DNA of 64,000 nucleotides from Trichlorobacter thiogenes (GCF_900167465.1 NZ_FUWR01000009.1:62001-126000), one strand, 5' to 3'; numbered from the stretch's first letter, positions 44,131 to 53,015 are shown. Notes: generated from the letters alone by a model not told the origin. Program-made: numbers and translations.

Positions 44131-46518
44131 TTAATTTTTTATGCCTATGGTAAGTCCCCGTTCCGCTGCTCGACTGAAGGTGTGACACATGGAACAGTCA
44201 ATCTTTTTGCTGGTCACATGCTTGCTGTGCAACGAGGTGAAACTCGGCATGTCTTCAGTGCCATGGCACTGGGTGCATACAGTCGCTTCGGTGCCTTTCA
44301 ATATGTAGCCCATCGACTTCAGGTTCATCTGGGTTGCCGGTGTGCTGGTGGTGCCGTGGCAGGCAGCACACTGCAGGGCAGATGCCTTGGGTGATACCGT
44401 ATGGTTCAACATCTGGTATTCGTCAGCCTTGACCATGGTGTAGGGGTCACCGGCAGGTAGCCCCATGTTGGTCAGACCGGACTGAATTGCACCGGCCACA
44501 TCTGCGGTCTTGAAGTAGACCGAGGTGTTCAGGGCAATCAACTTGCCGCTGGCGGTGTGTATCGGCTGGGTTGAAGTCTTGTACTTGAACGGATACAGCT
44601 TGGTGTTAGGGGTGTTGATACCGCCGTTAGGGCGACTGATCTTGTAGTTACCGGTAGCCGGGTCGATTACCGCAACGTCATGCAGGTCATAAACCCAGGA
44701 ACTGCCGTCAAAGAAGGCATAGATCGGCTTCAGATTGTTGGATTTTACCACGGTCGGCTCCCAACGGTTATTGGCCACTGACCATTCAGGTGTTGCCCAG
44801 GTACGGTCAGTTTCGGTCTTCTGGTCGCCAAAGCCGGTAGTCGTGTTTAATACCGCATCCGCAGCCTGTTTCCCGTAGGTCGGGATATGGCAGGTCTGGC
44901 AGGCAACCCGCTTCAGGTGTGTGTTAATGGCAGTTGTGGCATGCCCTGCATTAAGGGCAGCCTTGTTGCTGTGGCAACTGCTGGTTGCGCAACCAACGGT
45001 TGTCGTGCTGTCCGTGGGTCTCAGGTCTGAACCGCGACCGGCCACATGATGGTTGGTGGTGGTGTGGCACTGTTGGCAGCTCAGGTTGGCGCCGGTGCTG
45101 GCCATATGGACGTCGTAGTTACGATCAGTGGTGGTGCCGTTGATCAGGGCCAGATCACCACGTTTAAGGGCATCGCCGCCGCCGCCTTTGGCATGGCACT
45201 GCAGACAGTTTGATTTAACCGGCTTGTGCAGGGTCTGAACAGCGGCATCCATTGAGATGGTCATGGTGGTGGTGTCCGGCTCAAACAGTCCGGTGGTGCT
45301 GTTACGGGTCCGTTTGTATTCTTTCTGGTGACAGACCAGGCAGTCAATATTTTTGGTGGCATCGGCAACCGTGCCCGGCTTGGCTCCGGCGCCGATATGG
45401 CATGAACCGCAGCCGTTCCAGTTACCCAGGGTATTGATACAGTAGGCGTTAACTGCCGTGTTCAGCTTGCCGCCGGTTACACCCGGCTTGTTGCTGATCT
45501 TGTCATAGGGTGACTCCCACTTGTAATGGACAGAACCTGCCAGATCGGTGGCCTGTTTGGTGTGGCATTGCAGGCACATGGTGTTGCCGGTATAGGTCAG
45601 ATTGGCGTGGGGGCCGCTGCCACCGGAAGAGCCGATGGTGTAGGTGGCGGTCTTGACCGCCTCGTTGTTACCAGCGGTATCTCTGGCAAAGTACTTTAAG
45701 GTGGTGGTGGCACTGATGGCAAGCGGTGCGCTGTACACGGCAGAAGCGGTGGTCGGCGTGCTGCCGTTGGTAGTGTAGTAGATGGTGGCTGCTTCGTTGG
45801 CAGTCAGTCTGACAGACTGTGCCGTGGTATAGCTGCCGCCTGCAGGAGAAACAGAGGTGACCGGGGCGGTTGTATCTGCTGGTGGTGTTGAACTGATAGT
45901 GTAGGTGGCGGTCTTGACCGCCTCGTTGTTGCCCGCTGTATCCCTGGCAAAATACTTCAACGTAGTGGTGGCACTAATGGTAAGCGGTGCGCTGTATTTT
46001 GCAGATGCAGTGGTCGGTGTGCTGCCGTTGGTGGTGTAGTAGATGGTGGCGGTCTCGTTGGCAGTCAGTCTGACTGACTGTGTCGTGGTGTAGCTGCCGC
46101 CTGCCGGAGAAACAGAGGTGATCGGGGCGATTGTATCAACGGTGCTGGTTGCAACCAGGGGGTAGCTATAGGCCGTTTTCTTGTTGCCATTCGATTCAAA
46201 CTCACCTCGAACTTCATACTTGCCGGTCCTGGCAGCACTTGAGAGTTTGTAGGCATAGGTGTATTTGCCGCTACCTGCATTGCTCATGCTGGTTTTCACC
46301 AGCTCGTTGCCGGATGAATCCTTGATTCTGACCTCTCGTTTGCTGGGGGAGGTGATGCCGGTGCTGTCTTTTTTGAAGATTGCTGTAATGTTCATGGTCT
46401 GACCAGGGGCGTAGCTGGTCTTGTCTGTAGTGATGGTCAGGGTGTAGCTGGCTGCTGAGGCCATTGTCGTGACAGCCAGGGTCACGACAAAACAGATCAG
46501 GCCGGACAGATTCTTCAT
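44131..46518 (-). CDS. Multiheme cytochrome c with ten heme motifs and two chitobiase-type domains
   Basis: The 795-residue protein has a signal peptide (about 1-22), an Ig-like region (to about 125), two nearly identical chitobiase/beta-hexosaminidase C-terminal-type domains (about 130-215 and 217-302) and a cytochrome part with nine CXXCH motifs (CLQCH, CGSCH, CLVCH, CLQCH, CQQCH, CQTCH, CAACH, CTQCH, CSMCH). A CX4CH motif, CATSSCH, lies between the fifth and sixth. It is likely a periplasmic or outer-surface electron carrier for extracellular respiration. AAAGGAG lies 8 bases before the start. Transcription is predicted to be under a GEMM-I riboswitch (46736-46819). Confidence 0.9.
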   Translation of the reverse strand: MKNLSGLICFVVTLAVTTMASAASYTLTITTDKTSYAPGQTMNITAIFKKDSTGITSPSKREVRIKDSSGNELVKTSMSNAGSGKYTYAYKLSSAARTGKYEVRGEFESNGNKKTAYSYPLVATSTVDTIAPITSVSPAGGSYTTTQSVRLTANETATIYYTTNGSTPTTASAKYSAPLTISATTTLKYFARDTAGNNEAVKTATYTISSTPPADTTAPVTSVSPAGGSYTTAQSVRLTANEAATIYYTTNGSTPTTASAVYSAPLAISATTTLKYFARDTAGNNEAVKTATYTIGSSGGSGPHANLTYTGNTMCLQCHTKQATDLAGSVHYKWESPYDKISNKPGVTGGKLNTAVNAYCINTLGNWNGCGSCHIGAGAKPGTVADATKNIDCLVCHQKEYKRTRNSTTGLFEPDTTTMTISMDAAVQTLHKPVKSNCLQCHAKGGGGDALKRGDLALINGTTTDRNYDVHMASTGANLSCQQCHTTTNHHVAGRGSDLRPTDSTTTVGCATSSCHSNKAALNAGHATTAINTHLKRVACQTCHIPTYGKQAADAVLNTTTGFGDQKTETDRTWATPEWSVANNRWEPTVVKSNNLKPIYAFFDGSSWVYDLHDVAVIDPATGNYKISRPNGGINTPNTKLYPFKYKTSTQPIHTASGKLIALNTSVYFKTADVAGAIQSGLTNMGLPAGDPYTMVKADEYQMLNHTVSPKASALQCAACHGTTSTPATQMNLKSMGYILKGTEATVCTQCHGTEDMPSFTSLHSKHVTSKKIDCSMCHTFSRAAERGLTIGIKN
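45641..45868. repeat. Internal repeat, copy B (chitobiase-type domain)
   Basis: This 228-bp stretch is a near copy of 45902-46129, in the same orientation and 261 bases apart; both encode one chitobiase-type domain of the multiheme cytochrome. The strong DNA match suggests recent duplication or conversion. Confidence 0.8.
45902..46129. repeat. Internal repeat, copy A (chitobiase-type domain)
   Basis: Partner of the repeat at 45641-45868. It codes for the first of the two domains. Confidence 0.8.
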
Positions 46519-46705
46519 ACATAGGCTCCTTTGCGGTGCTTCCGCTCAGATCGAATACTGTTGTTGCAGATTCGCTTTCGGCGGTATTGACGGCACAGTG
46601 CAGGAGGATCGTTGTCAAAACCAGACCAGATGGTGATGTTTCATTTCTGCTGCTGCAAAACTCTTCTTTCCCTCCTCTCTTGCCGTGGTGGCGCTGATCA
46701 GATGT

Positions 46706-46755
46706 AAAAAGCCAGATCACCTGTATCAATTGTTTGATATTTCGGCGACCTGGCT
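46706..46755 (-). terminator. Riboswitch-controlled terminator ahead of the cytochrome gene
   Basis: On the minus strand, arms AGCCAGGTCGCC (46755-46744) and GGTGATCTGGCT (46721-46710), pairing over 12 positions with G-U pairs allowed, are followed by TTTTT. The first arm lies inside the 3' part of the riboswitch aptamer. Binding of ligand to the aptamer would therefore block the terminator and switch the gene on. Confidence 0.75.
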
Positions 46756-46819
46756 GTCTCGTGGAGACCCTGTAGGCTTTCCGTCCTATCCTCACGGATA
46801 GTTTAGTAGTGTCGATATC
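46736..46819 (-). promoter_or_regulatory. GEMM-I riboswitch, predicted 3',3'-cGAMP type
   Basis: On the minus strand the RNA has P1 (GAUAU / AUAUC), the P2 stem UAUCC-GUGA-GGAUA with a GNRA tetraloop, the conserved linker GGACGGAAAGCC, and a P3 stem containing CCUACAGG, GUCUC / GAGAC and AGCCAGG. These are the hallmarks of GEMM-I aptamers, which bind cyclic dinucleotides. Aligned by eye with the Vibrio Vc2 aptamer, position 20 is A rather than G, the change that marks the Geobacter GEMM-Ib class that prefers 3',3'-cGAMP over c-di-GMP. It precedes a multiheme cytochrome, the usual target in Geobacter. Confidence 0.85.
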
Positions 46820-46862
46820 ATCTGTTTAATTGTGGGTGTCATTTGTTGATGATCTGATCTTT

Positions 46863-46892
46863 ACAATAAGGTATGCGCATTAAACTTGTCAA
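46863..46892 (-). promoter_or_regulatory. Promoter ahead of the riboswitch
   Basis: On the minus strand TTGACA is followed after 17-18 bases by TTATTG/TATTGT; the implied start is about 35 bases before the riboswitch. Confidence 0.5.
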
Positions 46893-46948
46893 GAAAAAGT
46901 TGCAAATAGGCGTTGCGTAAAAGTGTTGCAATTGAAACGCTGTGGCCG

Positions 46949-49306
46949 CTACTGAATTTCGATCAGTTTGTTGGTGATTTTAAACGGCAGGGGGTGGTTA
47001 GATGAACTGAGTAGGCTGGTCTGGGTAACTCCAAGCGTGGCTTGCCCTTTGTTTCTTGCCCTGAACACCAGGGTTGCCAGATTGCCGCCGTCTGTTGCAC
47101 CTGGACCTGGGGTGGTTTGCGACAGGGTAATAAGTATTGAACCGTTGGACGGGTCAGCTTGTGTTGAAAAACTGGTGGGATCACCATTCTGGTTGAGCAG
47201 GCTGCCTTCGGTAACAGAGAGTAAGTGCAGAAGAGCTGGTGTGTACGAAAGGGTAAAGGAACCACCCTTGAGATCAGTTATCTCATCAACCATGACCTGC
47301 ACCGTGAATTGCTGTCCAACCGCAACCAGGCTGGAGGCTGCAAATTTCAGAATACCCGGCTTAAGCGGTGCTGCCGGTGTAGTAGGTGCCGGTTGTGCTG
47401 CCTGAGCTGCTGCAGGAGCAGCGCCAGCTGGTCTGAACAGTGCCTGGCGTTGTGTTGGAGCAGGAGGTTGCAGCGCCGGAAGATCTTCTTTACCGCTACT
47501 GAATGAGGTCAGAGGTTGCTGAGGCACAGCCACCCCCCTGACCAGACGCGGTGTAATGGCCAGAATCAGCTCGGTCTTGTCATTGTCGGACTTGGTGTTT
47601 GACAGCAGTGGTCCGATAAGGGGGATATCACCCAGCAGGAAGATCTTCTGCTTGCTGTCGCTCTTGGCGTTGGCAATCAGGCCGCCAATTACGCTGGTCT
47701 CGCCATCTTTCAGGCTTAAGACGGTATCCAGGTTACGGGTGCCGATGGTGACCACCGTGGTGGCACTGTCTTTGCCCCCTACGGTCTCGCGGGAGATAAT
47801 GGAACTGACCTCAAGCCCCAGCTTGATGGAGACCTCGTTGTTCAGTTGAATGGTCGGTTCCGCATTGACCTTGACCCCCACATCCACGTACTGCACGTTA
47901 ACCTGCGAAGTGGTGCCGGTGGTGGCCATGGTGGTGGTGGTGATCGGTACCCTGGTGCCCACATTAAACTTGGCCTTTTCCTTATTTTTAACCCGTAACT
48001 TGGGATTGGAAAGTACCTCGCCGTTGGCCAGGGTCTTGCCAAAGTTGTACTGGGCATTGGGAACCGTGACAAAACCACCGTAGCCCCCCATGGAAAAGGC
48101 CTTCACCAGATTGTCGATGGTTGCGTCTGTGATAACGGTGGTTGAGGTGGTGGAGGTGGTCTCTTTCAATGTTGTGGCCAGCAGCTTACTCCCTTTGAAT
48201 GCCCCCAGCTGAACGTCGTAGTTGCTTAGCAACAGTCCCACATTTTTGGCATTCTTGTCGCTGATCTCAATCACCTCAACATCCAGCAGCACCTCTGCCT
48301 CTGGCTGGTCATTGGCTGCCAGAATCTTTTCAATCACATCATTGACTTCACGGGTATCACGCACCACTAGTGCGTTGGCATCCTCATTGATGTAGAGCTT
48401 GCGTACCTGCAGCATGGTCCTGATCAGGTTGGCCGCCTTCTTTGCTTCAAGATAATTCAGGTGGAAGGTGCGCAGCTGCATATCCTGATACTGCTTGGTC
48501 TTTTCCGTGCTTTGCGGATAGATCAGGACGGCAGTCTCATTTATAACGGCATAGCCGAGTTTGTACTGGGCTGCCAGCTGGTCAAGCGCCTGACGAAATG
48601 AACTGTTTTCCAGTGCAATACGTACCGGTTGCTCCTTAATGTCCGGGTCAAAGATAAAGTTGATCCCGGAAAGCCTGGTAATGGTGGCAAAGAACTCTTT
48701 CAGTCTGGTGCCACTTGCTTTAAGGGTCAGCGGTTTAGCTGATTTTAACTGGAGTTCTCGTCCGTCAAGGCGGGTTGTTGGCGTCATTGAGATTCGGCCA
48801 AGCGCCTCTTGATACAACTTGAAGTCAGGGTGTAATGCAATGGCACGCAGATAGGCACTCTGAGCATAGGGCAGGTTATTACTTTGTTCAAAATCCAGAC
48901 CGGCAAGGTAGCTTTTCTGTGCAAGTTCCAGGCGTGCGGCCTGCTCAGTCAGTTGTTTGAACCGTTCCGTCGTTGGATCAAGGACCGCAGCTGCTTGAAA
49001 ATTCTCCTGAGCAGCGCCGTAACGTCCCTCTGCCATCAGTTCGTGGCCTGCCTTTGCCCGTTGTTTGGCAGCTGTCTCGCGGGCCCTGAAAAAACTCAGG
49101 CGATAGCTGCCCTCTGCGGCGTTTTTGCTGAATGCCTCGGCATAGGAATACATGGCCGCCTCAAAGTTGCCTTCCTGTTCCAGCTGCTCCCCCTTGCTGA
49201 ACGCCTTTTGGGCTGCAGAACAGCCGGACAGACAGAGCGCAGTGCTCAGCATCAAAGCGGTCAGGAGTCGGATAGTGCGCTGTATCGAAGCTGTCACGGT
49301 AACCAT
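46949..49306 (-). CDS. Secretin lipoprotein with C-terminal cohesin-like domain
   Basis: The 785-residue protein has a lipobox (SGC, about Cys29), TPR-like helices, N-domains and a secretin barrel domain nearly identical to that of 38978-41287. After the barrel and a Pro/Ala linker comes a C-terminal domain of about 130 residues with the cohesin signature (V-x-x-G-Q-x-F-T-V-Q-V, G-G-S-F-T-L-S-Y, A-T-L-V-F-R-A). A cohesin-like ending is unusual in secretins and could bind a partner at the cell surface or in the periplasm. The start ATG 49306 has no clear ribosome binding site. It lies apart from the pilus operon, so it may serve a second substrate route or be a spare gate. Confidence 0.87.
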   Translation of the reverse strand: MVTVTASIQRTIRLLTALMLSTALCLSGCSAAQKAFSKGEQLEQEGNFEAAMYSYAEAFSKNAAEGSYRLSFFRARETAAKQRAKAGHELMAEGRYGAAQENFQAAAVLDPTTERFKQLTEQAARLELAQKSYLAGLDFEQSNNLPYAQSAYLRAIALHPDFKLYQEALGRISMTPTTRLDGRELQLKSAKPLTLKASGTRLKEFFATITRLSGINFIFDPDIKEQPVRIALENSSFRQALDQLAAQYKLGYAVINETAVLIYPQSTEKTKQYQDMQLRTFHLNYLEAKKAANLIRTMLQVRKLYINEDANALVVRDTREVNDVIEKILAANDQPEAEVLLDVEVIEISDKNAKNVGLLLSNYDVQLGAFKGSKLLATTLKETTSTTSTTVITDATIDNLVKAFSMGGYGGFVTVPNAQYNFGKTLANGEVLSNPKLRVKNKEKAKFNVGTRVPITTTTMATTGTTSQVNVQYVDVGVKVNAEPTIQLNNEVSIKLGLEVSSIISRETVGGKDSATTVVTIGTRNLDTVLSLKDGETSVIGGLIANAKSDSKQKIFLLGDIPLIGPLLSNTKSDNDKTELILAITPRLVRGVAVPQQPLTSFSSGKEDLPALQPPAPTQRQALFRPAGAAPAAAQAAQPAPTTPAAPLKPGILKFAASSLVAVGQQFTVQVMVDEITDLKGGSFTLSYTPALLHLLSVTEGSLLNQNGDPTSFSTQADPSNGSILITLSQTTPGPGATDGGNLATLVFRARNKGQATLGVTQTSLLSSSNHPLPFKITNKLIEIQ

Positions 49307-49350
49307 AGACTATCTATAGCGTTTCCCTTTACCAAGAAACAAGCGAAAGA

Positions 49351-50349
49351 TTAACCGCCCAGTCTGAAATTGGCGGTCAGCATCCGGTAGGATACCAGGG
49401 CGGTGAACAGCAGGTAGCAGGTCAGCGACACCAGAATCAGTCGCTGCTGCAGGCGTGGCAGGAAGGGAGCCAGGCTGGGGCGGGTTCTGAACGGCATCAG
49501 CAGGCCGATGCTGCTGCCGCTGATCATGCCGCCCAACAGCGTGGCATAGAGCAGATAACCGATGTAGCCGTATTCTTTTTGCAGGATACAGAAGGGGCAG
49601 TGGTGGGTGGGTAGCTCGTAGTAATAGAGTCCGATAAAGGAGATCAGTGCTGCCAGGGAGACCAGAAAGGCAAACGCGGAAACAACCGCATAGAGATAAC
49701 CGCCGGTCCCTTTCAGGTAGAGCCGGATGCCGCAGCAGAAGAGCACAACCATGGTGCTGAAAAAGAGCGGTCGCATGATCCGGTACGGCAGACCGGCCAG
49801 CTCTCCGGCAATGCTCGGCTTGTCGCTGCCAAACAGACTGCCGCAGCAGGAGGTGATCAGATCCCCCTTCAGGTGGAGAAAATAGTTGAACTGCAACACC
49901 GTTTCAGCCAGTACCAGCAGCACCAGGCCCAGTAGCAGGAAGTATTTGGGCTTGATCAGCGGGTAGTCATAGCCTTTGGTATCGGCATGGTTGACAATCA
50001 GCCAGCAACCTGCCAGCAGACAGTTGATCAGCTTCATGATCAGGGTCGGATAGCCGTAGCTGTTTACCTGCAGGGTACCGGCCGCGCACATGGCGCCGGT
50101 AAACAGGATATGCAGTCCATCGGCGGTGTAGAGGTACAGGAACAGAGAGATCGACTGAAACAGCAGGGCATAACTCATGATCGTCGCAATCAGATAGGTG
50201 CGCCGTTCCAGTTGCAGCTGCAGCTCACTGCCGCTGGTAAGGTCCCAGTTTCTCAGAATCTGCATACCAAACCAGCCGGCGTACAACAGCAGGCCGCTGA
50301 CGATCAGCGACGCAGTCATCAGCGCCAGTATGGCAGGGTGCTGGATCAT
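49351..50349 (-). CDS. Multi-pass membrane protein with a CxxC motif, in the copper/ABC operon
   Basis: The 332-residue protein has about eight membrane helices and the segment HHCPFCILQ (about residues 250-258), which resembles the active-site CxxC of DsbB-type quinone-linked thiol oxidases (C-P-L-C-I-Y-Q). A second adjacent pair, S-C-C-G, is near residue 168. I do not recognise the family with certainty. It overlaps the ABC ATPase gene by four bases, so the two are coupled and probably work together. A role in handling thiols or copper at the membrane is inferred. Confidence 0.72.
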   Translation of the reverse strand: MIQHPAILALMTASLIVSGLLLYAGWFGMQILRNWDLTSGSELQLQLERRTYLIATIMSYALLFQSISLFLYLYTADGLHILFTGAMCAAGTLQVNSYGYPTLIMKLINCLLAGCWLIVNHADTKGYDYPLIKPKYFLLLGLVLLVLAETVLQFNYFLHLKGDLITSCCGSLFGSDKPSIAGELAGLPYRIMRPLFFSTMVVLFCCGIRLYLKGTGGYLYAVVSAFAFLVSLAALISFIGLYYYELPTHHCPFCILQKEYGYIGYLLYATLLGGMISGSSIGLLMPFRTRPSLAPFLPRLQQRLILVSLTCYLLFTALVSYRMLTANFRLGG

Positions 50350-51074
50350 ACCGGTGGTTCCTGCTGGACAATCCGTCCATCCCGCATCTCCACCACCTGA
50401 TCTGCCCGTGACGAGTTATAGACAATCGGGTCATGGCTGGCGATCAGGACTGTTTTACCGCTGTCTTTGAGCAGGCCGATGCTTTCCATAAAGGCCTGGG
50501 AAAGCTGGCTGTCCAGGTGGGCGGTCGGCTCGTCAGCAATAATGGCAATCGGGTTGTTAATCAGGGCACGGGCAATGGCCACCCGCTGCAGCTCTCCCCC
50601 TGACAGCCATTCCACCGGTGAGTTGCAATGACGCAGCAGATCAAACTGTTCCATCAGCTCCACTGCCCGCTGTCTGACCACCGGCTGTTGCTCGCCGGTG
50701 GGGTAGGCCGGTAGCATGATGTTCTGCAGGGCACTGATCCCCTTGATCAGGTTAAACTGCTGGAAAATGAAACCGAAGGTGGAACGGCGGATTTCGGTCA
50801 GGAACCGCTCCGGCAGACTGGAACTGTCAAAGCCCTCAGACCTGTCTGTTGCCTGAAAGAAGCTGGTTTCGACCCCCTGGAGCATGATCCGCCCCGAACT
50901 TGGTCTGGTCATGCAGCCGATTAAGGCCAGCAGGGTGGTCTTACCTGATCCGCTGGGGCCTTTCAGGATCGTCATGGTGCCGCGTTCAATGGTGAGGCTG
51001 ACGTTGTCCACCGCCGTAAAGCTGGTGGTCGGGCTAATGGAGAAGGTTTTGGTAACCTGCTGCAGTGCAATCAT
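50346..51074 (-). CDS. ABC transporter ATP-binding protein (LolD/MacB type)
   Basis: The 242-residue ATPase has Walker A GPSGSGKTT (about residues 38-46), the signature LSGGELQRVAIAR (about 158-170) and Walker B with IADEPTAHLD (about 183-192). Its type is that of MacB/LolD systems. It is paired with the permease 2 bases upstream (51077) and overlaps the CxxC membrane protein downstream. In NosL-linked clusters such transporters belong to copper delivery or export (compare NosFY). Confidence 0.9.
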   Translation of the reverse strand: MIALQQVTKTFSISPTTSFTAVDNVSLTIERGTMTILKGPSGSGKTTLLALIGCMTRPSSGRIMLQGVETSFFQATDRSEGFDSSSLPERFLTEIRRSTFGFIFQQFNLIKGISALQNIMLPAYPTGEQQPVVRQRAVELMEQFDLLRHCNSPVEWLSGGELQRVAIARALINNPIAIIADEPTAHLDSQLSQAFMESIGLLKDSGKTVLIASHDPIVYNSSRADQVVEMRDGRIVQQEPPV

Positions 51075-51076
51075 GG

Positions 51077-52213
51077 TTATGACCTCATGGCTGCATCAGG
51101 GGCAATGGTTGCTGCCAGCCAGGCAGGGATGATGGTGGCTGCCGTATAGGGCAGCACCGAAAGCACAAACAACACCGAAAGTTGATAACCATCGATGGTC
51201 GGCACCAGTCTGAACTGCGGATACAGAATAGCCCAGCCTTTCAGGGCATGGGAAAACAGGGCGGCTGATGAAAAGAAGACATGTCCGTAGGCCAGTAACA
51301 CACCGGCCAGGAAGGCGGTCAGAGAAATCACGGCTCCTTCCCAGAACTTCAGCAGCAGGACATCGCCGGTCTCCCAGCCGATTGATTTAAGGATACCGAT
51401 CTCTTTGCGCTCTTCAGCCGAAAGGCCACTGGCTTTGTCCCAGGCAAAGATCACAAAGGAGAACAGCGCCACTGCCAGCATCACCACCATCATCCCGCCA
51501 CGCCAGTCAAACAGCGAGTCGTAGGTCCGTAGCAGTTCACTCTTTAAAATCGGGCGGGTGTCAGGAAACAGTTCAACAATCTTGTTGGCCACGGTCACCA
51601 GCTCACGGGGGTTGGCGACGGTAACTGCCAGGTCGGTGGCAACATCCTTGGGCATCCTGAACATGGCCTGAAAATCCTCAGCAGCCATCAACACCAGATC
51701 AGCAGACACCAGCTCCGAATGTAACGGCATGATGCCGGAGACGGTCAGGAGCAGCGGCGTGCCGCTGTAGGAGCGGAAGGTCACCAGATCATCGGTCTTG
51801 ATCCGCAGGTTTCTGGCAACACCGCTGCCGATGGTGATCGAACCGGGCGGGGGAGGAGCCGTATCCGGCGCCAGCAGGGTGTAATTTGCCTGAAAAACCG
51901 GGTCATAGTAATAGCCCCACAGGCGTGGTGTGACCTCTGATACCCCGCGGATGGCGCTGATTTTTTCCCCATAGTTGGTCGGTATCAGGTCGTGGCGGCC
52001 GGCAATCATCCGCTGCACCACCATGTCAGGCGCCTCGGCCAGCAGTAGGGCCGCTTCCCGTTTCAGGGCCTGCACAAAAAAGATTAGCGATGCAATCACA
52101 AAGATGATCAGGGTATAGACCAGAAACAGGGAGATGTTTTTGGCCTTGCGCCTCAAAAGCGAGGATAGGGCAAAATCAAGGATATTGCGGTGGCGGCTAA
52201 GGGCGTGGTGCAT
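51077..52213 (-). CDS. ABC transporter permease, FtsX/MacB type
   Basis: The 378-residue protein has an N-terminal membrane helix (about 25-48), a periplasmic MacB-like core (about 50-230) and three C-terminal helices forming the FtsX domain (about 245-370). It is the membrane partner of the ATPase that follows. Its start overlaps the preceding small membrane protein gene by 17 bases. Confidence 0.9.
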   Translation of the reverse strand: MHHALSRHRNILDFALSSLLRRKAKNISLFLVYTLIIFVIASLIFFVQALKREAALLLAEAPDMVVQRMIAGRHDLIPTNYGEKISAIRGVSEVTPRLWGYYYDPVFQANYTLLAPDTAPPPPGSITIGSGVARNLRIKTDDLVTFRSYSGTPLLLTVSGIMPLHSELVSADLVLMAAEDFQAMFRMPKDVATDLAVTVANPRELVTVANKIVELFPDTRPILKSELLRTYDSLFDWRGGMMVVMLAVALFSFVIFAWDKASGLSAEERKEIGILKSIGWETGDVLLLKFWEGAVISLTAFLAGVLLAYGHVFFSSAALFSHALKGWAILYPQFRLVPTIDGYQLSVLFVLSVLPYTAATIIPAWLAATIAPDAAMRS

Positions 52214-52505
52214 AGGACCTCTGCAGGGTGACGGGTGGTGTCACCAGTGAGCCGGAGGGGAAATGTTCAAGGGCGGTCGGGTGATCCTGAAATGGTGCGT
52301 GCAGATCAGCCATGGCCGGGTGGCGGGTGTAGCGGGCCTCGGTAAACAGACAGAGATCGGTCAGCCGTAACCGGTGGACCAGCATGGCCCGTTCCTGCAA
52401 TTCTGCCTGACGGCTGATCCTGCTGCTGCGGGCGTGAATCCCCATCAGCAGCAGGAGCACAAGGCCGGTCGTCAGCAACAGTATGAAGCAGGTGGAAGGA
52501 CGCAT
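52197..52505 (-). CDS. Small single-pass membrane protein of the copper/ABC operon
   Basis: This protein of about 102 residues has one N-terminal membrane anchor (MRPSTCFILLLTTGLVLLLL) and a periplasmic part without cysteine pairs or other motifs that I recognise. It overlaps the permease gene. A GTG at 52520, overlapping the NosL stop, is an alternative start; ATG 52505 gives a normal anchor. The function is unknown; its place between NosL and the permease suggests a scaffold for the transporter. Confidence 0.6.
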   Translation of the reverse strand: MRPSTCFILLLTTGLVLLLLMGIHARSSRISRQAELQERAMLVHRLRLTDLCLFTEARYTRHPAMADLHAPFQDHPTALEHFPSGSLVTPPVTLQRSYAPRP

Positions 52506-52516
52506 GGCTGTTCCGG

Positions 52517-52996
52517 TCACTCCAGTGACTTCAGCAGGGCAGGGGTAATCTCATGAAACCTGACAATCCGCTTGCCCCCGTGGTCTTTTAAAAACTCCTG
52601 CGCTTCGGTCTGTTTTGCCAGGGGAACCAGTTCATGTCCCATCGGTCCGTACACGGTACTGCCAATTACATAAAAGGCGGTCTTACCGTCAATCAGCTTC
52701 AGTGAATAGTAGTCCTTGACCAGCATGGCCGAGATCATGGCCGGTTTTCTGGTTGGTGCGTATCTGGGCAGGTTGTTAAGGTAGATAAACAGGTCCTTGG
52801 CACCGTCAAACCAGGCATGGCTACCGTCACTGAATCTGATTGCCGCTGTCCAGGCCGGATACTTATGGACAAACATGCCGCAGACCGGGCACTTGTCCTT
52901 TGGCCCCGGCGCGGGGGCAGCAGGCGCTGCCAAGGCAGATGCCACGTTCAGCCAGAGGCAGATAATAGCTGAAAATAGTAGGGAAAAACGCTTCAT
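52517..52996 (-). CDS. nosL: NosL-family copper lipoprotein-like protein, copy 2
   Basis: The 159-residue protein has a signal peptide (about 1-23) and the NosL metal-binding motif CPVCGM (about residues 36-41) followed by the NosL fold. NosL binds Cu(I) in the periplasm and delivers it to nitrous oxide reductase in denitrifiers. No nosZ is in the window, so here it may serve another copper enzyme such as the multicopper oxidase at 63621. It lacks a lipobox Cys at the normal place. Confidence 0.85.
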   Translation of the reverse strand: MKRFSLLFSAIICLWLNVASALAAPAAPAPGPKDKCPVCGMFVHKYPAWTAAIRFSDGSHAWFDGAKDLFIYLNNLPRYAPTRKPAMISAMLVKDYYSLKLIDGKTAFYVIGSTVYGPMGHELVPLAKQTEAQEFLKDHGGKRIVRFHEITPALLKSLE

Positions 52997-53015
52997 GACA
53001 GATCCTTTAACCAGT

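Noticed and set aside
46271-46795. 174-residue minus-strand frame across the riboswitch
   Set aside because: It covers the aptamer and terminator and the start of the cytochrome gene in another frame; RNA structure explains the sequence better.
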